Assembly: GCF_022682495.2 (NCBI RefSeq)
Contig: NC_071389.1
Location: 59,170,239-59,234,238 of the forward strand
Direction: 5' to 3'
Length of the DNA stretch: 64,000 bases
Source of the DNA: Desmodus rotundus
Lineage: Eukaryota; Chordata; Mammalia; Chiroptera; Phyllostomidae
The number at the start of each line of letters is the position of its first letter. Position 1 is the first letter of the stretch. Positions 23,756 to 35,783 of the stretch are shown here, in pieces. Both the position numbers and the translations under genes were made by a program. The notes under the pieces were generated by a model. That model was not told the DNA's origin. It worked only from the letters and a program-made list of their open reading frames with translations, and made no database searches.

Positions 23756-25375
23756 ATACTCTCAAACATTACCCAAGACCTAGCACCTTCTTAAGACAGT
23801 TGTGTTGAAATGAATAGGAACTCTGAATAAGACCCAACTCACCAAAGGGTCCTAATGTATAGAACAATCCCAGAGAAAGTAGCATTTTAATGCTCTGAAA
23901 TACCCCATTTGAATGCTCTAATGATTGACTTAATTTATATTATTTGTACAATTTAATGTAGGGTCCAAGGGTCAAAACAAACAAAAGTAACCAATTGCTG
24001 TGCATAAAAAGTAGTTGTGCATTCATCTATTTATTCATTTGTTCAACAAAATTGAACACTTATTTTAATTGTCTATTGTGAAAATTGCTAGGAACAGAAC
24101 AGTAAATATGTAAGTATCCATAGTTGCATATCCATAGTATATCAGTGTGGTGTTGATCACCCAGCATTTCCCGAATATACTTCGTATGTTTATGGATTTG
24201 CCCCCCTTATGAGATCTCATCTCCTCAATTACAAGGTAGATGCCAGAAACTTAATTTTAAAGCTCTCTTTACAACTGGGGCTCAAAAATTTGATCTACAT
24301 TTCTCCCATTAGGCATCCTGACCAAGATTTTGATTAGTAAACATATTACAAGAAGAAGAACCTCAATTCAGAACCCATTTTTCTGGTGAGGGTGCCTGGG
24401 AGTAGCCAGTGTTGTACGGGTTCCACTTGGACCTTGGGATTTAAATAGGCAGGGAAATCTGGAGTTGCCAGCAACAATGGAAAACTGTGTCCTATTAACA
24501 AGATTTTCATTGTAATTTGGATATTGTCTGGATGGATAACCTGCAATGAATCTTTGGATTTCCCAGATATCCTGTGAGTGGCCTAATGCTGCCTCACAGT
24601 ATGTTTCTCCTTGTAACAGGATTAGAACACAAAATAGAATACTTAGGATCTTGTCTTCTATGTCATCACAGCTACCCACTCACCATGACCACACCAAATT
24701 GTGCCACCACCAAAATCCCAGTTTCATATGTCCTACTCCTTAACCACCACCTTTTTTCCCTCACCCCACTCCCCAGGCCTCTTCTTCAAGTTCTCCAGCT
24801 TCAATAACTCTTTGAACCCTTGGTCCTGTTTTTTTCCACTGCCTATTGTCACTGTCCTTAATTCCCCTTAGTGGGTTTATTTTATGGTCCCCTATTATAA
24901 GAATTATTTTCATTCGTTCTAACACATGTTAATGCTGACTGGTCTCACTTTATATTCAACACCCAGTATAGTAAAAGGACCCTCTTAGTGCGGCCCAGCT
25001 GGTCAAAAGGACTCTGTTCAGTCAACCACCACTTGATATTTGAGACAACTTCTTACCACATCCTTTTCCTCTTTTTCCCATCTATAGAATGCCAAGTAGA
25101 TTGTCTATAAAGTTCTACTACTCCACTTGTGTCTGCACTTAAGTACCCTGCATTCTTGTCCCTGGACCACAAAGGCTGCCCCATCTTTTTGCATCCTGGA
25201 TTCCACCCCCTTTCACCTGCCAAAAAACATGGGAATTGGCCCTCCTTAATCCTACATCATCAACATTTTCATAGATCTTTTCCATTAGCATAACATATTC
25301 TTAAATGTATCCTAGTAATAATTATTTATTGACCTTAATGCCCTCTCCAGTGTATTGCACATTTTTCTGCTCTTT
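23756..25375. other. Mostly unassigned sequence
   Basis: A fragment of the 'ttcaacaaa...' old repeat is visible at about 24020-24115. From about 24660 the sequence becomes pyrimidine-rich and may be the 5' continuation of the L2 that is clear from 25380. Frames at 24346-24807 overlap in several phases and look non-coding. Confidence 0.35.
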
Positions 25376-25379
25376 TCTA

Positions 25380-26142
25380 TAGACAACTTGTTCTAAATAG
25401 TTGTAAGCGCTCATAGTTTTCCCTTCCTTGTCTCTGTACTCATTCCAGGGCAAGCTATCACCACCAGTTTTTACCTGGACCACTGTACAGTGGTAGCCTT
25501 TTCTATGTCTCCCTGTTTCCTCACTGACAATCCCATACACTCTACTCAGAGCATCTAGAGTGAACTTTTAGAAATAGAAATAAAGTCAAGTCATAGCTTG
25601 CTCATAATTTCCCAGTGCTTTCATCTTACTAAAATAAAAGCTACAAGGCCTTGCCAGAGCTTGCAAGAGTCTGCGTTGGCACCAAGCTACATTTCTGACC
25701 TCATCTCCCATTTCTCTCATCCTTCCCCCACTCCCTCTGTTCCTCATCACTTCTTTAAACATTCTAAGGAGGCTCCTACCTCTAAGCTTGTGATTTGCTG
25801 TTTTATCTTCTTTGAATACTTTTCCCTTAAGTAGTATGATGTCCCTCAATTGAGTTTTGCTCAAATGTTACATTGTCATGGAGGATTTTTCTCTCCACTG
25901 TATCTATAATAGCTAAAGTGGAAGTCATCTTCCACCCCCAACAGTGATTGCTTACCTCGGTTCTTTTTCCCTTCAGACAATTTGTTATATATGTGCTTCT
26001 TTTACTCCAACTAGAATATTATCTGCATGAGAAAAGGAATGTTGTTTTGATTACTGCTGTATCTCCAGTGCTTAGATACATTCAACAAATATTTGTGGGC
26101 ATTGCATAAATATTTGTTGAATGAGTACCTGAGGTCCTTTGA
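25380..26142 (+). mobile_element. L2 (LINE2) 3' end
   Basis: The sense L2 order is well preserved. 'aagtcaagtcatagcttgct' and 'ctacaaggccttgccagagc' come first, then 'tctgacctcatctcccattt', 'gctcaaatgttacattgtca' and 'actgctgtatctccagtgct'. It ends 'cataaatatttgttgaatga', the characteristic L2 tail. Opposed frames at 25586-25864 are by-products of this repeat. Confidence 0.75.
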
Positions 26143-26149
26143 TAGAAAA

Positions 26150-26460
26150 GAGGAGGGAGTATCAAACTCTTTTTAGGAAGTTCTTCTCAGAGGAGATGAC
26201 TCTGGAATAAGTATTGAGTAATGGGACATATGCCAGGCAACAAGTGAATGTGAGAAGAGAGAACATTGTGGAAGAGGGAAGTGTTCAGAGGCACAAAGAA
26301 ATATATGTTCTAATTCTAAGGAGAAGAGTACTTCCTTCACGGTTAGCACCTAAGAGAGGATGGAGTAAAGGGTGGGGTGGGATCTTCAGAGATAAACTTG
26401 GAACGGTAGACACAATGAGGAATACGTTAGGCTTAGTCTTCCAAAGTTTTGTGGCATAAT
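26150..26460 (+). repeat. Old interspersed repeat, family not named
   Basis: 'ttcttctcagaggagatgac', 'gaagagggaagtgttcagag' and 'agcacctaagagaggatg' follow the order of a large ancient mammalian repeat ('...gagaaggtgacatttgag...'). A later segment of what looks like the same consensus is at 36290-36560. Confidence 0.4.
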
Positions 26461-26800
26461 TTTACGAATACTCTACCATTCTAAAGATTTTTTCCTATAT
26501 TTTTCATGAGCTTATTTTATTGAGTATTGGAAAGAAAATTAAACCACTCTAGATTGCTGTGGATGAAATGGTGCAGAACTAAAAATCCAATTGCCTAATA
26601 TATGTCTTCCCTTCTGGAAAAACTTCTAATGCTTTTAGTATATTTCAGCCTCCACCAAGTGATATAGCCTTGTATATAAACAATGCCATAAACTATGTTT
26701 ATATGAAGTGACATATTAGAGATCAAATCATTCTTTATTATAGGTGAACAATGTTGGCTTGCGTCAATCTGATTTAAGAACAGTAAACAAATAGCGTTTT
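26461..26800. other. Sequence preceding the mariner fossil
   Basis: No gene or repeat recognised. I looked here for the mariner 5' inverted terminus and did not find one. Confidence 0.35.
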
Positions 26801-27965
26801 TATGATAAACAGCTATTCTTAATCATTTTGACTGATAAAAGCCATGGATAGTCTACACAGAAAAATATGCAAATCATACATTTTAAATACAATTTTAGAA
26901 GATATTAGATGCTTTAGGGAATTGTGCAATGAAGGCAGTGCAAATAAAGTGTGCCACAGACTCTCCAAAGACAGTCAAGAATCTATTGAAAGTGATCCAC
27001 GTACTGGAAGGGCTGCGACAAGCAGGACACCTGAGAATGTGGAACGCATATGGGCTGCAATCAACGAAGATCAGCGAGTGACAGTGAGAGAACTAGAAGC
27101 TGATCTGGGGATTCCAAAAACTACTGTGTCTGAGACTGTGACACAGGATCTCGGCATGAAATGTGTTATAGCAAAATTCATTCTGTGGCTTCTGCTCCCG
27201 CAGCAGAAGGAACATTGTGACACAGTTGCTAATGACTTGTTTCAAACCCCTACCCATGCACCAGGTTTCCTCAAGAAGTTCATAACTGGAGATGAATCAT
27301 GGGTCTAGGGCTATGATCTGGAAATGAAGGCCCAGTCATCCCAATGGAAATTGCCTGGTGCTCCACATCTGAAGAAAGTGCAGCAAAGCTGCAGCAAGAT
27401 CAAGACCATGTTAACTGTGTTTTTTGATTGGGAAGGTGTTGTCCATCATGAGTACACCCCTGCAGGCCCAACAATTAATAAGCAGTACTACCTCATGTTC
27501 GTCCTTGGTTGAGAGATGCAATACGAGAAAATGGCCACAGGTATGGGCAACTGGTGACTGGCAGCTTCATCACGTCTTGTGCAGAGATTTTGGTGAAACA
27601 TCAAATCACGCAGGTGATGCAGCCCCCCTACAGCCCAGATTTGTCACCCTGTGACTTCTGGCTTTTCCCAAAACTAAAATCACCTTCGAAAGGGAACATA
27701 TTTCAGACCACTGATAAGATTGAGGAAAATACAACAATCTGCCCCACTGAGGGGTAGCTGATGGCAACTCCAACAAAGGATTTTGCCGAGTGTTTTGAAC
27801 AGTGGGAGAGATGCTGGGAGACCTGTGTGAGGTCCCAAGGTGCCTACTTGGAAGGGAGCTGAGGTGTCATTGTCTTATGTACAATGTTTCTTTTATATCT
27901 TATTCAATAAATGTCTCTATTTTTTGTAGTACATTGTTGGATACTTCCTGGACAGAACTCATATG
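26800..27965 (+). mobile_element. Decayed Tc1/mariner element
   Basis: The block carries a mutated mariner transposase (26844-27862), then a short 3' UTR. It closes with 'ggatacttcctggacagaac' at 27939-27958 and 'tcatatgta', which reads as a mariner 3' inverted terminus next to TA. The matching 5' terminus was not found upstream, so the element is 5'-truncated or its left end has decayed. Length from the start codon to the 3' terminus is about 1.1 kb, close to a full mariner. Confidence 0.75.
26844..27862 (+). pseudogene. Mariner transposase pseudogene
   Basis: In life this protein would cut and paste its own element at TA sites through a DD34D active site. The first frame (154 codons) holds the N-terminal DNA-binding region, with 'SDPRTGRAATSRTPENVERI' near residues 50-70 and the helix-turn-helix-like 'TVRELEADLGIPKTTVSE' near 80-100. 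It ends with the first catalytic Asp in 'ITGDESWV', followed at once by a stop at 27306-27308. The next frame keeps 'KIKTMLTVFFDWEGVVHHEY'. A frameshift near 27495 moves the phase to 'RDAIRENGHRYGQ'. The segment around 27565-27575 reads 'WQLHH' and then jumps past the family's HDNAPAH motif, so the second catalytic Asp is missing. The third Asp survives in 'PPYSPDLSPCDFWLFPKLK'. Stops, frameshifts and a lost catalytic residue make it a pseudogene. Similar host-domesticated proteins exist, but the breaks argue against domestication here. Confidence 0.9.
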
Positions 27966-28239
27966 TACATGGTTAAAGTTGGGGTTCCCTTAGCAAGAAA
28001 GAAGGGGAAAATTATGAGCAGGCAACTATTAATTTCTTGCAAGAGTTGAACAAAAACATGAAAGAAAAATAATTTTATAGAAAAATAGGGTTATTTAGGT
28101 ATCTACAACATTGGCTTTAGTGGGTGATAGAAGTAAAATGTCATGAGATTATCAGCTTCATAAAAATGGATTAATATACATATTGAATATAAAGTGAAGC
28201 AATTATTGTTTTGTCAGCACTATCTGTTAATATTTGAGG
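27966..28239. other. Flank of the mariner fossil
   Basis: AT-rich, no feature recognised. Confidence 0.3.
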
Positions 28240-28400
28240 AGTATCATGTTGTGGTTACGTTGAATAAATCATTTAATCTCTGTGAGACTGAGTTCCTCAT
28301 TTGAAAAATGTGGATATAGCAATTTGTCCTGACTATCTCATAAACTTCCCTTGGGAACCAAATTCATTACATATGTGAACATTTTTGTAAATGATAAAAT
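28240..28400 (+). repeat. MIR SINE fragment
   Basis: 'gaataaatcatttaatctct', 'gagactgagttcctcatttg' and 'aaaaatgtggatatagcaat' match the MIR core in sense order. Confidence 0.55.
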
Positions 28401-29585
28401 ACACTTTAAAATTGTTACTTAACAGGAAGAAGTTATGCAATGAAACTCAAGAGTCAAAGAAGAGGTGTTTCAGGTAAATATTATATTTTTTCAAAAGTTA
28501 CACAAACTCATGTGTTTTTTTAATAGTCTATTTCTCTCAGATTTTAAAGCACTTGACATAAATGGTCTTATTAAATTGCTGTCAATGAGGTAGTTCACAG
28601 GAGCTATTATATTCTCTGTTTAGAAATAATAAGTCATTTAGAGATCTTGACTAGCACAGGAACCGACAATGTACAGGTAATGAAGCTAGAAATAGCATCA
28701 TGTCTCTTAATATCTGGCTGTTATTTTTTTCTTAGAATTTGACCATTTTGACATTAAAAAATAATTTTAACATTTAGTCTCATTTTTTGTCATCTATAGC
28801 AATGACTTTAAACACTTTTAACTGTGAAAGAGAAGATTAATTTTATATTATAAACCAGTACACAATATATCTACATAATACCTAAATATAAAACATATAT
28901 AAAGTATTAAAAACAGTACTTATTCTTCTATGTGCAATTAGCTCTGATATTTTCTATTGTGCTAAATTTCCCTAAAAAATTTGTCACAGCCTATTAAATT
29001 GATTGTATGAGTGACCAAGAAGTTATAAACCACAGTTTGTGACACACTCTGTTTAAAAATAGTGAAACAGCAGTAACCTAGACACTTTGAGGCTCTGTCT
29101 ACCCAGCAGAGGCCCCACAGCGGTGTTTTGTTAGCCTGGCCAGAGGTTTTGTTGGTTAGTTGATTGGTTTGTTTTTACTGGCCTTAACTTCACATCAGAA
29201 CTACTGAACTTAAGTATCTAAGGTTGGTCCTAGGTATATTTTTGAAAAATTCTCACAGTTGAATAAACAACTTTTTATATTATTTATGAGCAATCTCATC
29301 CAATCCCATGATCTTAAAACCATCAATATTCTACTAAATTGGATGTATCCATCAAACTCAACATGTACCAAATTGAACTTAACGATTTCCAAACAATCTC
29401 ATGTAGCTCATCCCTCCCTTTCCCTCATATATATCAATACACGTTTTCTTCTGTAATAGTTTTCTGAGTTCTGCATTTCTATATCAATGGAGGGCATACC
29501 ATATGTTCAGTTACCAGTGACAGAGTCTCCCTTTTTCTTCTCTTTCCTCCAAAAATGAATTACTTATTACTGTACAAATTAGCAT
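28401..29585. other. Unique-looking AT-rich sequence
   Basis: No gene or named repeat. Two opposed frames (29210-29392 minus, 29259-29456 plus) are shadows of each other. Confidence 0.35.
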
Positions 29586-29589
29586 TACT

Positions 29590-30060
29590 TATTATGTCTG
29601 CTCTCACTGCCCCTACCTCAGTTCAAAGACTCCTCATTCTATACCCAGACTTTTGAAGAATCCCTCTTAACAAGTTTCCTTATCAGTTCTAATTTCCTTC
29701 AAATCAGTTCTTGATGCTACAACCCAGAAGGATCCCCAGAATCTTGTTGCTTGGAGCTCTTCAATAATTTAGTTTCCCAAAAGAATAAAATAAACTGGAA
29801 ACCATTTTTGGCAGCAGAGAGAAGGTCTCTATGATCAGGGCTCCATGCCCTTGCCCACCATCATCACTGCAGTGCCCCTTTACACATACCTTTAATTCCT
29901 CATTTCCCAGTGCTGCCTTGGTGTTTCACGTGTCTGTATCACCTTGCATACCTGGATTACTAACAGAGCTTCCGCATCTGACTCCCAGCTCTGATCTTCT
30001 TCTCCCCTTCAACTTACATTCTGCATATCCTCCCAAATGTTGGAAAGGTATACCTGCATT
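29590..30060 (+). repeat. Possible L2 fragment
   Basis: Pyrimidine-rich sense sequence with 'caccatcatcactgcagtgc' and 'tcatttcccagtgctgcctt' resembles the L2 3' region, but no tail or diagnostic run settles it. The 77-codon frame at 29831-30064 has the Pro/Ser-rich composition typical of L2 read-through. Confidence 0.35.
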
Positions 30061-30200
30061 TTAACTCTGTCTCTGTCCTTTAATCGTTTTTTGTGATATT
30101 AGGCAAGTCACCTTCTCGTACCTTGGATTGCCCCTTTGACTCACAGGCATCGTGCAAGGGTTAGACTTGATTCATATAAATTGGACAGCACAATTTCCAG
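30061..30200 (+). repeat. Possible MIR fragment
   Basis: 'gatattaggcaagtcacctt', 'ctcgtaccttggattg' and 'gtgcaagggttag' follow MIR order loosely. Confidence 0.35.
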
Positions 30201-32636
30201 ACATCTACACAGGTATTTTCTAGCCCTTATTATCATGTTTGTGAAGTTAAATTGTGTAGCAAAATTAACATGCCTAAAAATATTTGGCTCTGAACAAATA
30301 ATGTATTATATAAAAATACATATTCAATTAAGTATTTTTGAACGTCTTTATGCCAGATCTGGAGCTAAAAAGTGAATAAACTATTGATACTTATAATCTA
30401 TATTTTTCTGCATCAATGTCACAAATTCTAAATTCTAAAACATTTCTTAGTCATTAATAATGATAGAGTGTTTTATAATCTATTTTGTAACACCGTATGT
30501 ATTTTTTTACTTTTTTGGATTGGTCTCAAAGCCAACAACCTGAAAACTGGCTTAGCTTTAGTAAACAAAACATCACAATGTTTTAAAATGGCTATGAATT
30601 GATCATTTTGGAGAGGCAGTTAGTAAACTGCAATATTAACTTCACTCACAATGAGAAAATCTTTAATGATCTATAAAAGGGAGTAAATAGCACTTTAATG
30701 AAATTTGAAAGCAATGTCAATATTTGCAAGAAAAAAATAGGATCATAAAAATAGACCACACTGTCTTGGAACAGAAACAGGGCTTACTGCTAAGTAAGAT
30801 TTAAGTGCAAAGTGGGACAAATTAATCAGAAATACCGATGTTCAATTGGCAGAAATGGCAGCTAGAGTGAAGAGAGAAAGCTGCAGGGACTCATGGGAAA
30901 ATCTCTCCCTCGTTCTAAGAGTGCTAGAACCAGGGTGGCAAGGGAGAAGCATTTCTTTTTGAGAAATTCTGGACATTGTCTGAATCTCGTCCTCTTGGGA
31001 AAATAGAATGCACAATACAGTTGGCTTGGGGGAGGGGCAATCTATATTTCCTTAGGAAAGAAGGAGGACCACCTACTCAATTTATATTGAATGAAAGTTA
31101 GGAACTAGGAACTAGGGAATCATCCAAGCAATATTAAAAAATATAAATGTTCATAGCAGAAGAAATTTTTACACAGTGTCCAGAGAATTAGAATGAGAAA
31201 GAGGGTGAGAAAATTAGCAAAGTTAAATTTTAGTTCTGGTTGTAAGGGAAACAACCAGAGTCTAAAACCCTGCTATTCAGAAATAAACTGCTAAGAAAAG
31301 TGGTTGAAAGCTACGACACAGAGCAGGCACTGATTTCCAGATGCCAAACCCGAAGATGTATTGCTCTGGACTGAGTCTCTGTCAGAGCAAGACTGGACGG
31401 ATAACCCATTTGATCCTGTGCATCTCCAGCTCTTTTTCATTTCCACTTCCACTATTCTATGAATACACAAGAAAGGGAAATATAATATCGTTAAAGCTCA
31501 GGTATGATTTATTGATTCATTGTATCTTTAAGATAACACACATACATGGTGGTGTTACACTTGATAGCCCATTTTTTCTTGAATAGTCGTGAATAAACAG
31601 ACTCATAAAGCCTGTTTAAAGTGTCAGCACATAAGTTACTGCCGGTGGTGTCTTGGGGCTGCATTAACTTATACCCATAATTTTTCTTTCTTCCCCTCCC
31701 CTCTTTCCTCCCCTTTTTAATTAATAGATTTCCTCACTCACGAGCATTTAACATCGCCTTGTTTGCTTGATGCAGTTTCCTCTGGGGCTTCCCCTGTGGA
31801 TAGAGTAGAAGGACATGGGGAAACAGTTTGATGAATCACAATTTGTTGAAGGCAGTTACGGTTCCAGCAATAGAGAAATGGAATATTTGCAAAATGCCAG
31901 AGGTGAAGGAATAGGACACACATGATTAAAGTTGCCATAAAATCAAGGCTGTCAAAGCAACAAAAGCCATAAAAAAGAAATATTCTGGCAATGTCAGTCT
32001 CCCCACACATCCAAGGGTGCCATGAAGCATATTACGGAGGAAAGTCCATTAGGAGTAGAGGAAGAATTTTTTCCCATTGACTATGAAAACATGTGCTGAA
32101 CTATAAATGTTCTCTGCCCCACGAATTTTAGCTTGAGACACCTAGGGACTGCAACCTTAAACTCCACTCAGAGCACAAACACTGGCCGCACTGTTTGCAA
32201 GGGCTGAAGAAAGGAAAGCGGGAGGGGAGGATGAGGTAGGAAGGGTGAATGGAGGAAGGAGGTTCAAAAGCTGAGGCTGACTCTGGGGAATGGTTGGTGG
32301 TAGAGGATCAGGAATATCGCAGTGAAAAGCTAAAGCACTGTGTTGTCTTTTCATAACGATAGTATTACCATGGAACCGGAAGTATGGAAGTGCCCCTTTC
32401 CTTCCCAGGGTCCACATTTATGTGGCAGGTGGCCTCTGATGAGTGATGAAGTGTGTGTTTGGAGAACAAAATGGTAATTATTTCTTACCTGATGAGATCC
32501 AAGCTGGTTTAGCAGAAGTGGTTGGTTAGAAAGGGAAAAGATTTTTAAACCTCATAGAGGAACCTAAATAGCCAGAGAGGTACCAGGAAGGGGCTGCAAT
32601 GATTGCTTTTGCTGTTCTAGTTGGAAAACTGCCTGA
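30201..32636. other. Unique-looking sequence, no gene recognised
   Basis: No named repeat. A 90-codon minus-strand frame at 31738-32010 and an 86-codon one at 32157-32417 lack recognisable domains. Nothing else stands out. Confidence 0.35.
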
Positions 32637-32648
32637 TTGTGAGGAAGA
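32637..32648. repeat. Left target-site duplication of HAL1 copy A
   Basis: 'ttgtgaggaaga', identical to 33516-33527. Confidence 0.9.
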
Positions 32649-33515
32649 TTCTTTTTTAAAAAGTATGTTTTATTGATTATGCTATACAGTTGTCCCATTT
32701 TATTTCTCCCTTTTATTCCCCTCTGCCCTGTACTCCCCTCCCACCAGCATTCCTTCCCTTAGTTTATGTCCATGGGTCATACATATAAGTTCTTTGGCTA
32801 TTATACTATTCTTAACCTCCCCTTCCCTATTTTGTACCTACCATTTATGCTTCTTATTCCCTGAACCTTTTCCCCCATTCTCCCTGTCCCCCTCTTCCTT
32901 GATAACCCTCCATATGATCTCCATTTCTATGATTCTGTGCTTGTTCTAGTTGTTTGCTTTTTAAATTTTTTAGGTTCTGTTTTTGATAGTTGTGAGTTTG
33001 TTGTCATTTTACTGTTCATAGTTTTGATCATCTTCTTTTTCTTAGATAAGTCCCTTTAATATTTCATATAATAAAGGCTTGGTGATGATGAACTCCTTTA
33101 ACTTGACCTTATCTGGGAAGCACTAAATGATAGCTTTGCTGGATACAGTAATCTTGGATGGAGGTCCTTGCCTTTCATGAGTTTGAATATTTCTTTCCAG
33201 ACCCTTCTTGCCTGCAAGATTTCTTTTGAGAGATCAGCTGATAGTCTATGGGAACTCCTTTGTAGGTAACTGTCTCCTTTTCTCTTGCTGCTTTTAGTAT
33301 CCTCTCTTTAACTTTAATCTTGGGTAATGTAATTATGATGTGCCTTGGTGTGTGCTTCCTTGGGTCCAACTTCTTTAGGACTCTGGGTTTCCTGGATTTC
33401 CTCCAAGTCTATTTCTTTTGTCAGATTGGGGAAGTTCTCCTCGATTATGTTTTCAAATAAGTTTTCAGTTACTTGCTCTTCCTCTTCTCCTTCTGACACC
33501 CCTATGATTTGGATG
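32649..33515 (-). mobile_element. HAL1 (half-LINE), 5'-truncated, antisense
   Basis: Read on the minus strand, the element starts inside L1-type ORF1, runs to the ORF1 stop near 33042, and then has about 390 bp of private 3' tail. The tail ends in an A-rich run next to the duplicated target. There is no ORF2 endonuclease or reverse transcriptase, which is the definition of HAL1, an ORF1-only L1 derivative mobilised in trans. The perfect 12 bp target duplication shows that this 867 bp unit inserted as it stands, truncated at its 5' end. It shares ORF1 and tail with the longer copy at 47171-49273. Confidence 0.85.
33042..33515 (-). pseudogene. HAL1/L1 ORF1 C-terminal part (pseudogene)
   Basis: ORF1p is the L1 RNA-binding chaperone. 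This fragment keeps the RRM-like region 'NIQIIGVSEGEEEEQ' with 'LFENIIEENFPNLTKEIDLE', and the C-terminal domain 'HIIITLPKIKVKERILKAAR' with 'EKETVTYKGVPI'. A frameshift near 33330-33370 separates the two. Further on, 'LLYPAKLSF' is followed by a 19 bp deletion relative to the 47 kb copy, so the terminal 'LKEFITTKPLLYEILKGLI' lies in another phase before the stop. The start codon and coiled coil are missing because the insertion is 5'-truncated. It cannot make a full protein. Confidence 0.85.
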
Positions 33516-33527
33516 TTGTGAGGAAGA
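33516..33527. repeat. Right target-site duplication of HAL1 copy A
   Basis: Identical 12-mer to 32637-32648. Confidence 0.9.
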
Positions 33528-34304
33528 CTCAATATTAGAAGTTAAGTTCTGAAGTTGTAGGAAGGATTTGAGAGAGACCAGAGAAACAAAGGGACTAAAA
33601 AAGGAACAGATTTGGAATTCAGTTAAAAGAGAAACAAATTTGTTATATAAGTTCCCATATGTAAAAAGTATACATGATTTTTAAAAATCACATTATTTCT
33701 CTCAAGCTACTAGTGGTATAGTTTAAAATCACTTTGTGAATACATAAAAGCATTCCATGGATGCTTGCGGAATTTACTTACATTCAAATGGCCTTGGGAC
33801 ACAATGAGTCTGTGACTAGTCTAATACGGTCTAATAAGGAGCTACTTCTCTCGTTTTCCTTTCCTAGAAGCTTTAAAAAGAAATCTCCTTTAAAAGTGTG
33901 ATGAGTATGAGGGTAAAGATGCAAAGCTGGAGAAAACGGAAAAACCTGTGCGTCCAGGTGCTCTCCTGGAGAGAGACACTCCAGAGGCCAGAAAGCAGGA
34001 AACACGGTGTTGACAACCAAGTAGGGGGGCCACAAGTAGACCACAAAAGACACTTGAAGGTCTTAATCTTCTACAAATTCGTTGTGTTAATTGCTCTATG
34101 AACTTTCCAGGAAACCTCCTTTTGCTAACACCCAGGGCTACTTGGGGCCACTTGTTACTCTCAACTCTTATAAATTTTGATCAAAAAAATAATAAAGACA
34201 CCTTTCCTGACACTGGCTTTATTCTTGGTGTAGAACTCATGGATCAGAAGAGCCCAGCTGCCTAAACAGCTGTGTCTACGCAGCAGTCAGGAGAGAGGCT
34301 CGCA
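33528..34304. other. Unique-looking sequence
   Basis: Two opposed frames (33784-34053 minus, 33898-34101 plus) overlap and have no recognisable domain. No repeat identified. Confidence 0.35.
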
Positions 34305-34510
34305 CTTACTAGATGTTTGATCTTGGTAAAGTCCCCTCCATCAGGTCTCTTGTTTGCAAAAGAAGGGAACTGGCACCAGACATTTCTATAATGTCTCTGC
34401 TGGTTGAAAAACTTAAGGATTTTAAGTAAATTAACTTTTCTGAGCTTGTTTTCTTATCTGTAAAATGGGGATATTAAAATTAATCCTTTTTTCTTTACAG
34501 CATTGTCATA
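34305..34510 (+). repeat. MIR SINE fragment(s)
   Basis: 'gatcttggtaaagtcccctc' and then 'cttttctgagcttgttttct' with 'tatctgtaaaatggggatat' match MIR in sense order. It may be one MIR with an insertion or two adjacent pieces. Confidence 0.55.
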
Positions 34511-34556
34511 AACCAGCCTGTTGCTAACATCATAATACTATATATTTGTAAGAAGT

Positions 34557-34575
34557 CATCATCATCATCATCACC
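34557..34575. repeat. (ATC)n microsatellite
   Basis: Six or so ATC units in a row. Confidence 0.8.
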
Positions 34576-35783
34576 ATTATCTCTGTTTTTAACATTTTCC
34601 TATAAATATGAAATGTTCTATATGGGAAACTATTTTGTTTGAATGGATCAAGGGAAAGAAACAAAATTGCTTTTACATATAATTTTTAAGAGTTTAAAAA
34701 AATGTTTTCTATATAAGTATTTGATCACTTTTGCAATAAGAGATGCACTTGTTGATTGCGATCATTTCCATGGCAGCGTATGGGGGCCACACAGAGAGGT
34801 CTGAGAACTGACTACAGGTTCAAGCAGCAAGAGAAACTGGTTTGGGACCAAATAAGCTCTTGTTCAAGTAAAACTGTTGGAAAACACTGCCAAAAGAACA
34901 CAGAAAATAACTGGGGAAGGAAATTGCTTTTGGAATAAATGTTCTGTTCTTTCAAGTTTGCTCTGGTAGAAAAGTGCCCCTTTGAAGAGACATAATAGAA
35001 CCATTAGGAGGACCAAACATGAAATATCTCATGAAATCTTAAAAGGTTTATTTTATAACCACTTTTCCTAAAGGTGTAGAGGAGAAAAAAAAAAAACCAA
35101 GGCGATGAAATTTGTACCCTTGCACAAATGCACCAGGCTATTTGTTGTAGAACCGTTACTTATGTCTCAATCTATTCCGAATATGCTATCTGATCTGTTC
35201 TTTGCCACATTTCTTGTTATTGTTTATGTATCGTGTGCTACCCACATGTCTAGTCAAACTGAAGTGCTAGGTTTTCCTTTGACTTGCTTTTATACTGAAC
35301 TTTTGCAGTTACTCTTGGCTCTTTAGGTGTAGTCATTTGAAGTTTTCCTCAATTTCAGTGAAAGCTTTTGACAGAACTTGTCTTTTTTTTTATCAGTTTT
35401 CAAACATCTATTAGGTGCTAAGTACTGTTCATTCTTTTGTTTAACAAATGTAAATTGAGTACTATCTTAGGCCCTGGTTACAAAAGAATGTATAAAATAC
35501 ATTTCCTGCTTGAAAATAATTTGCATTTTTGGTAGAATTTTAAATCTAGGCCATTAAAATATAATAAGGGACTATAGTGTCTTTCATCTATGAGGAGCAC
35601 TGTTCCAGTGCTGCCTAGAGGAGAGATTGAGATTTTTAGATGTGTTAATAGTTTCACTGAGGCAGAAAAGACTACCAGCTTTTATCTTAAAGACTATCAG
35701 GAATTAGCCTCTCCATTGGAGGAGTGCAGCCAGGTTGCAAAAAGGGAAAGTCGGGTATTTCTAGGCTTGCAACTGAAGCAGGG
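34576..35783. other. Unique-looking sequence with an old repeat fragment
   Basis: An old 'aggtgctaagtactgttcat' type repeat lies at about 35405-35510. The frame at 35590-35865 is open for about 63 codons before it enters the LTR at 35784. I do not recognise its product. Confidence 0.35.
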
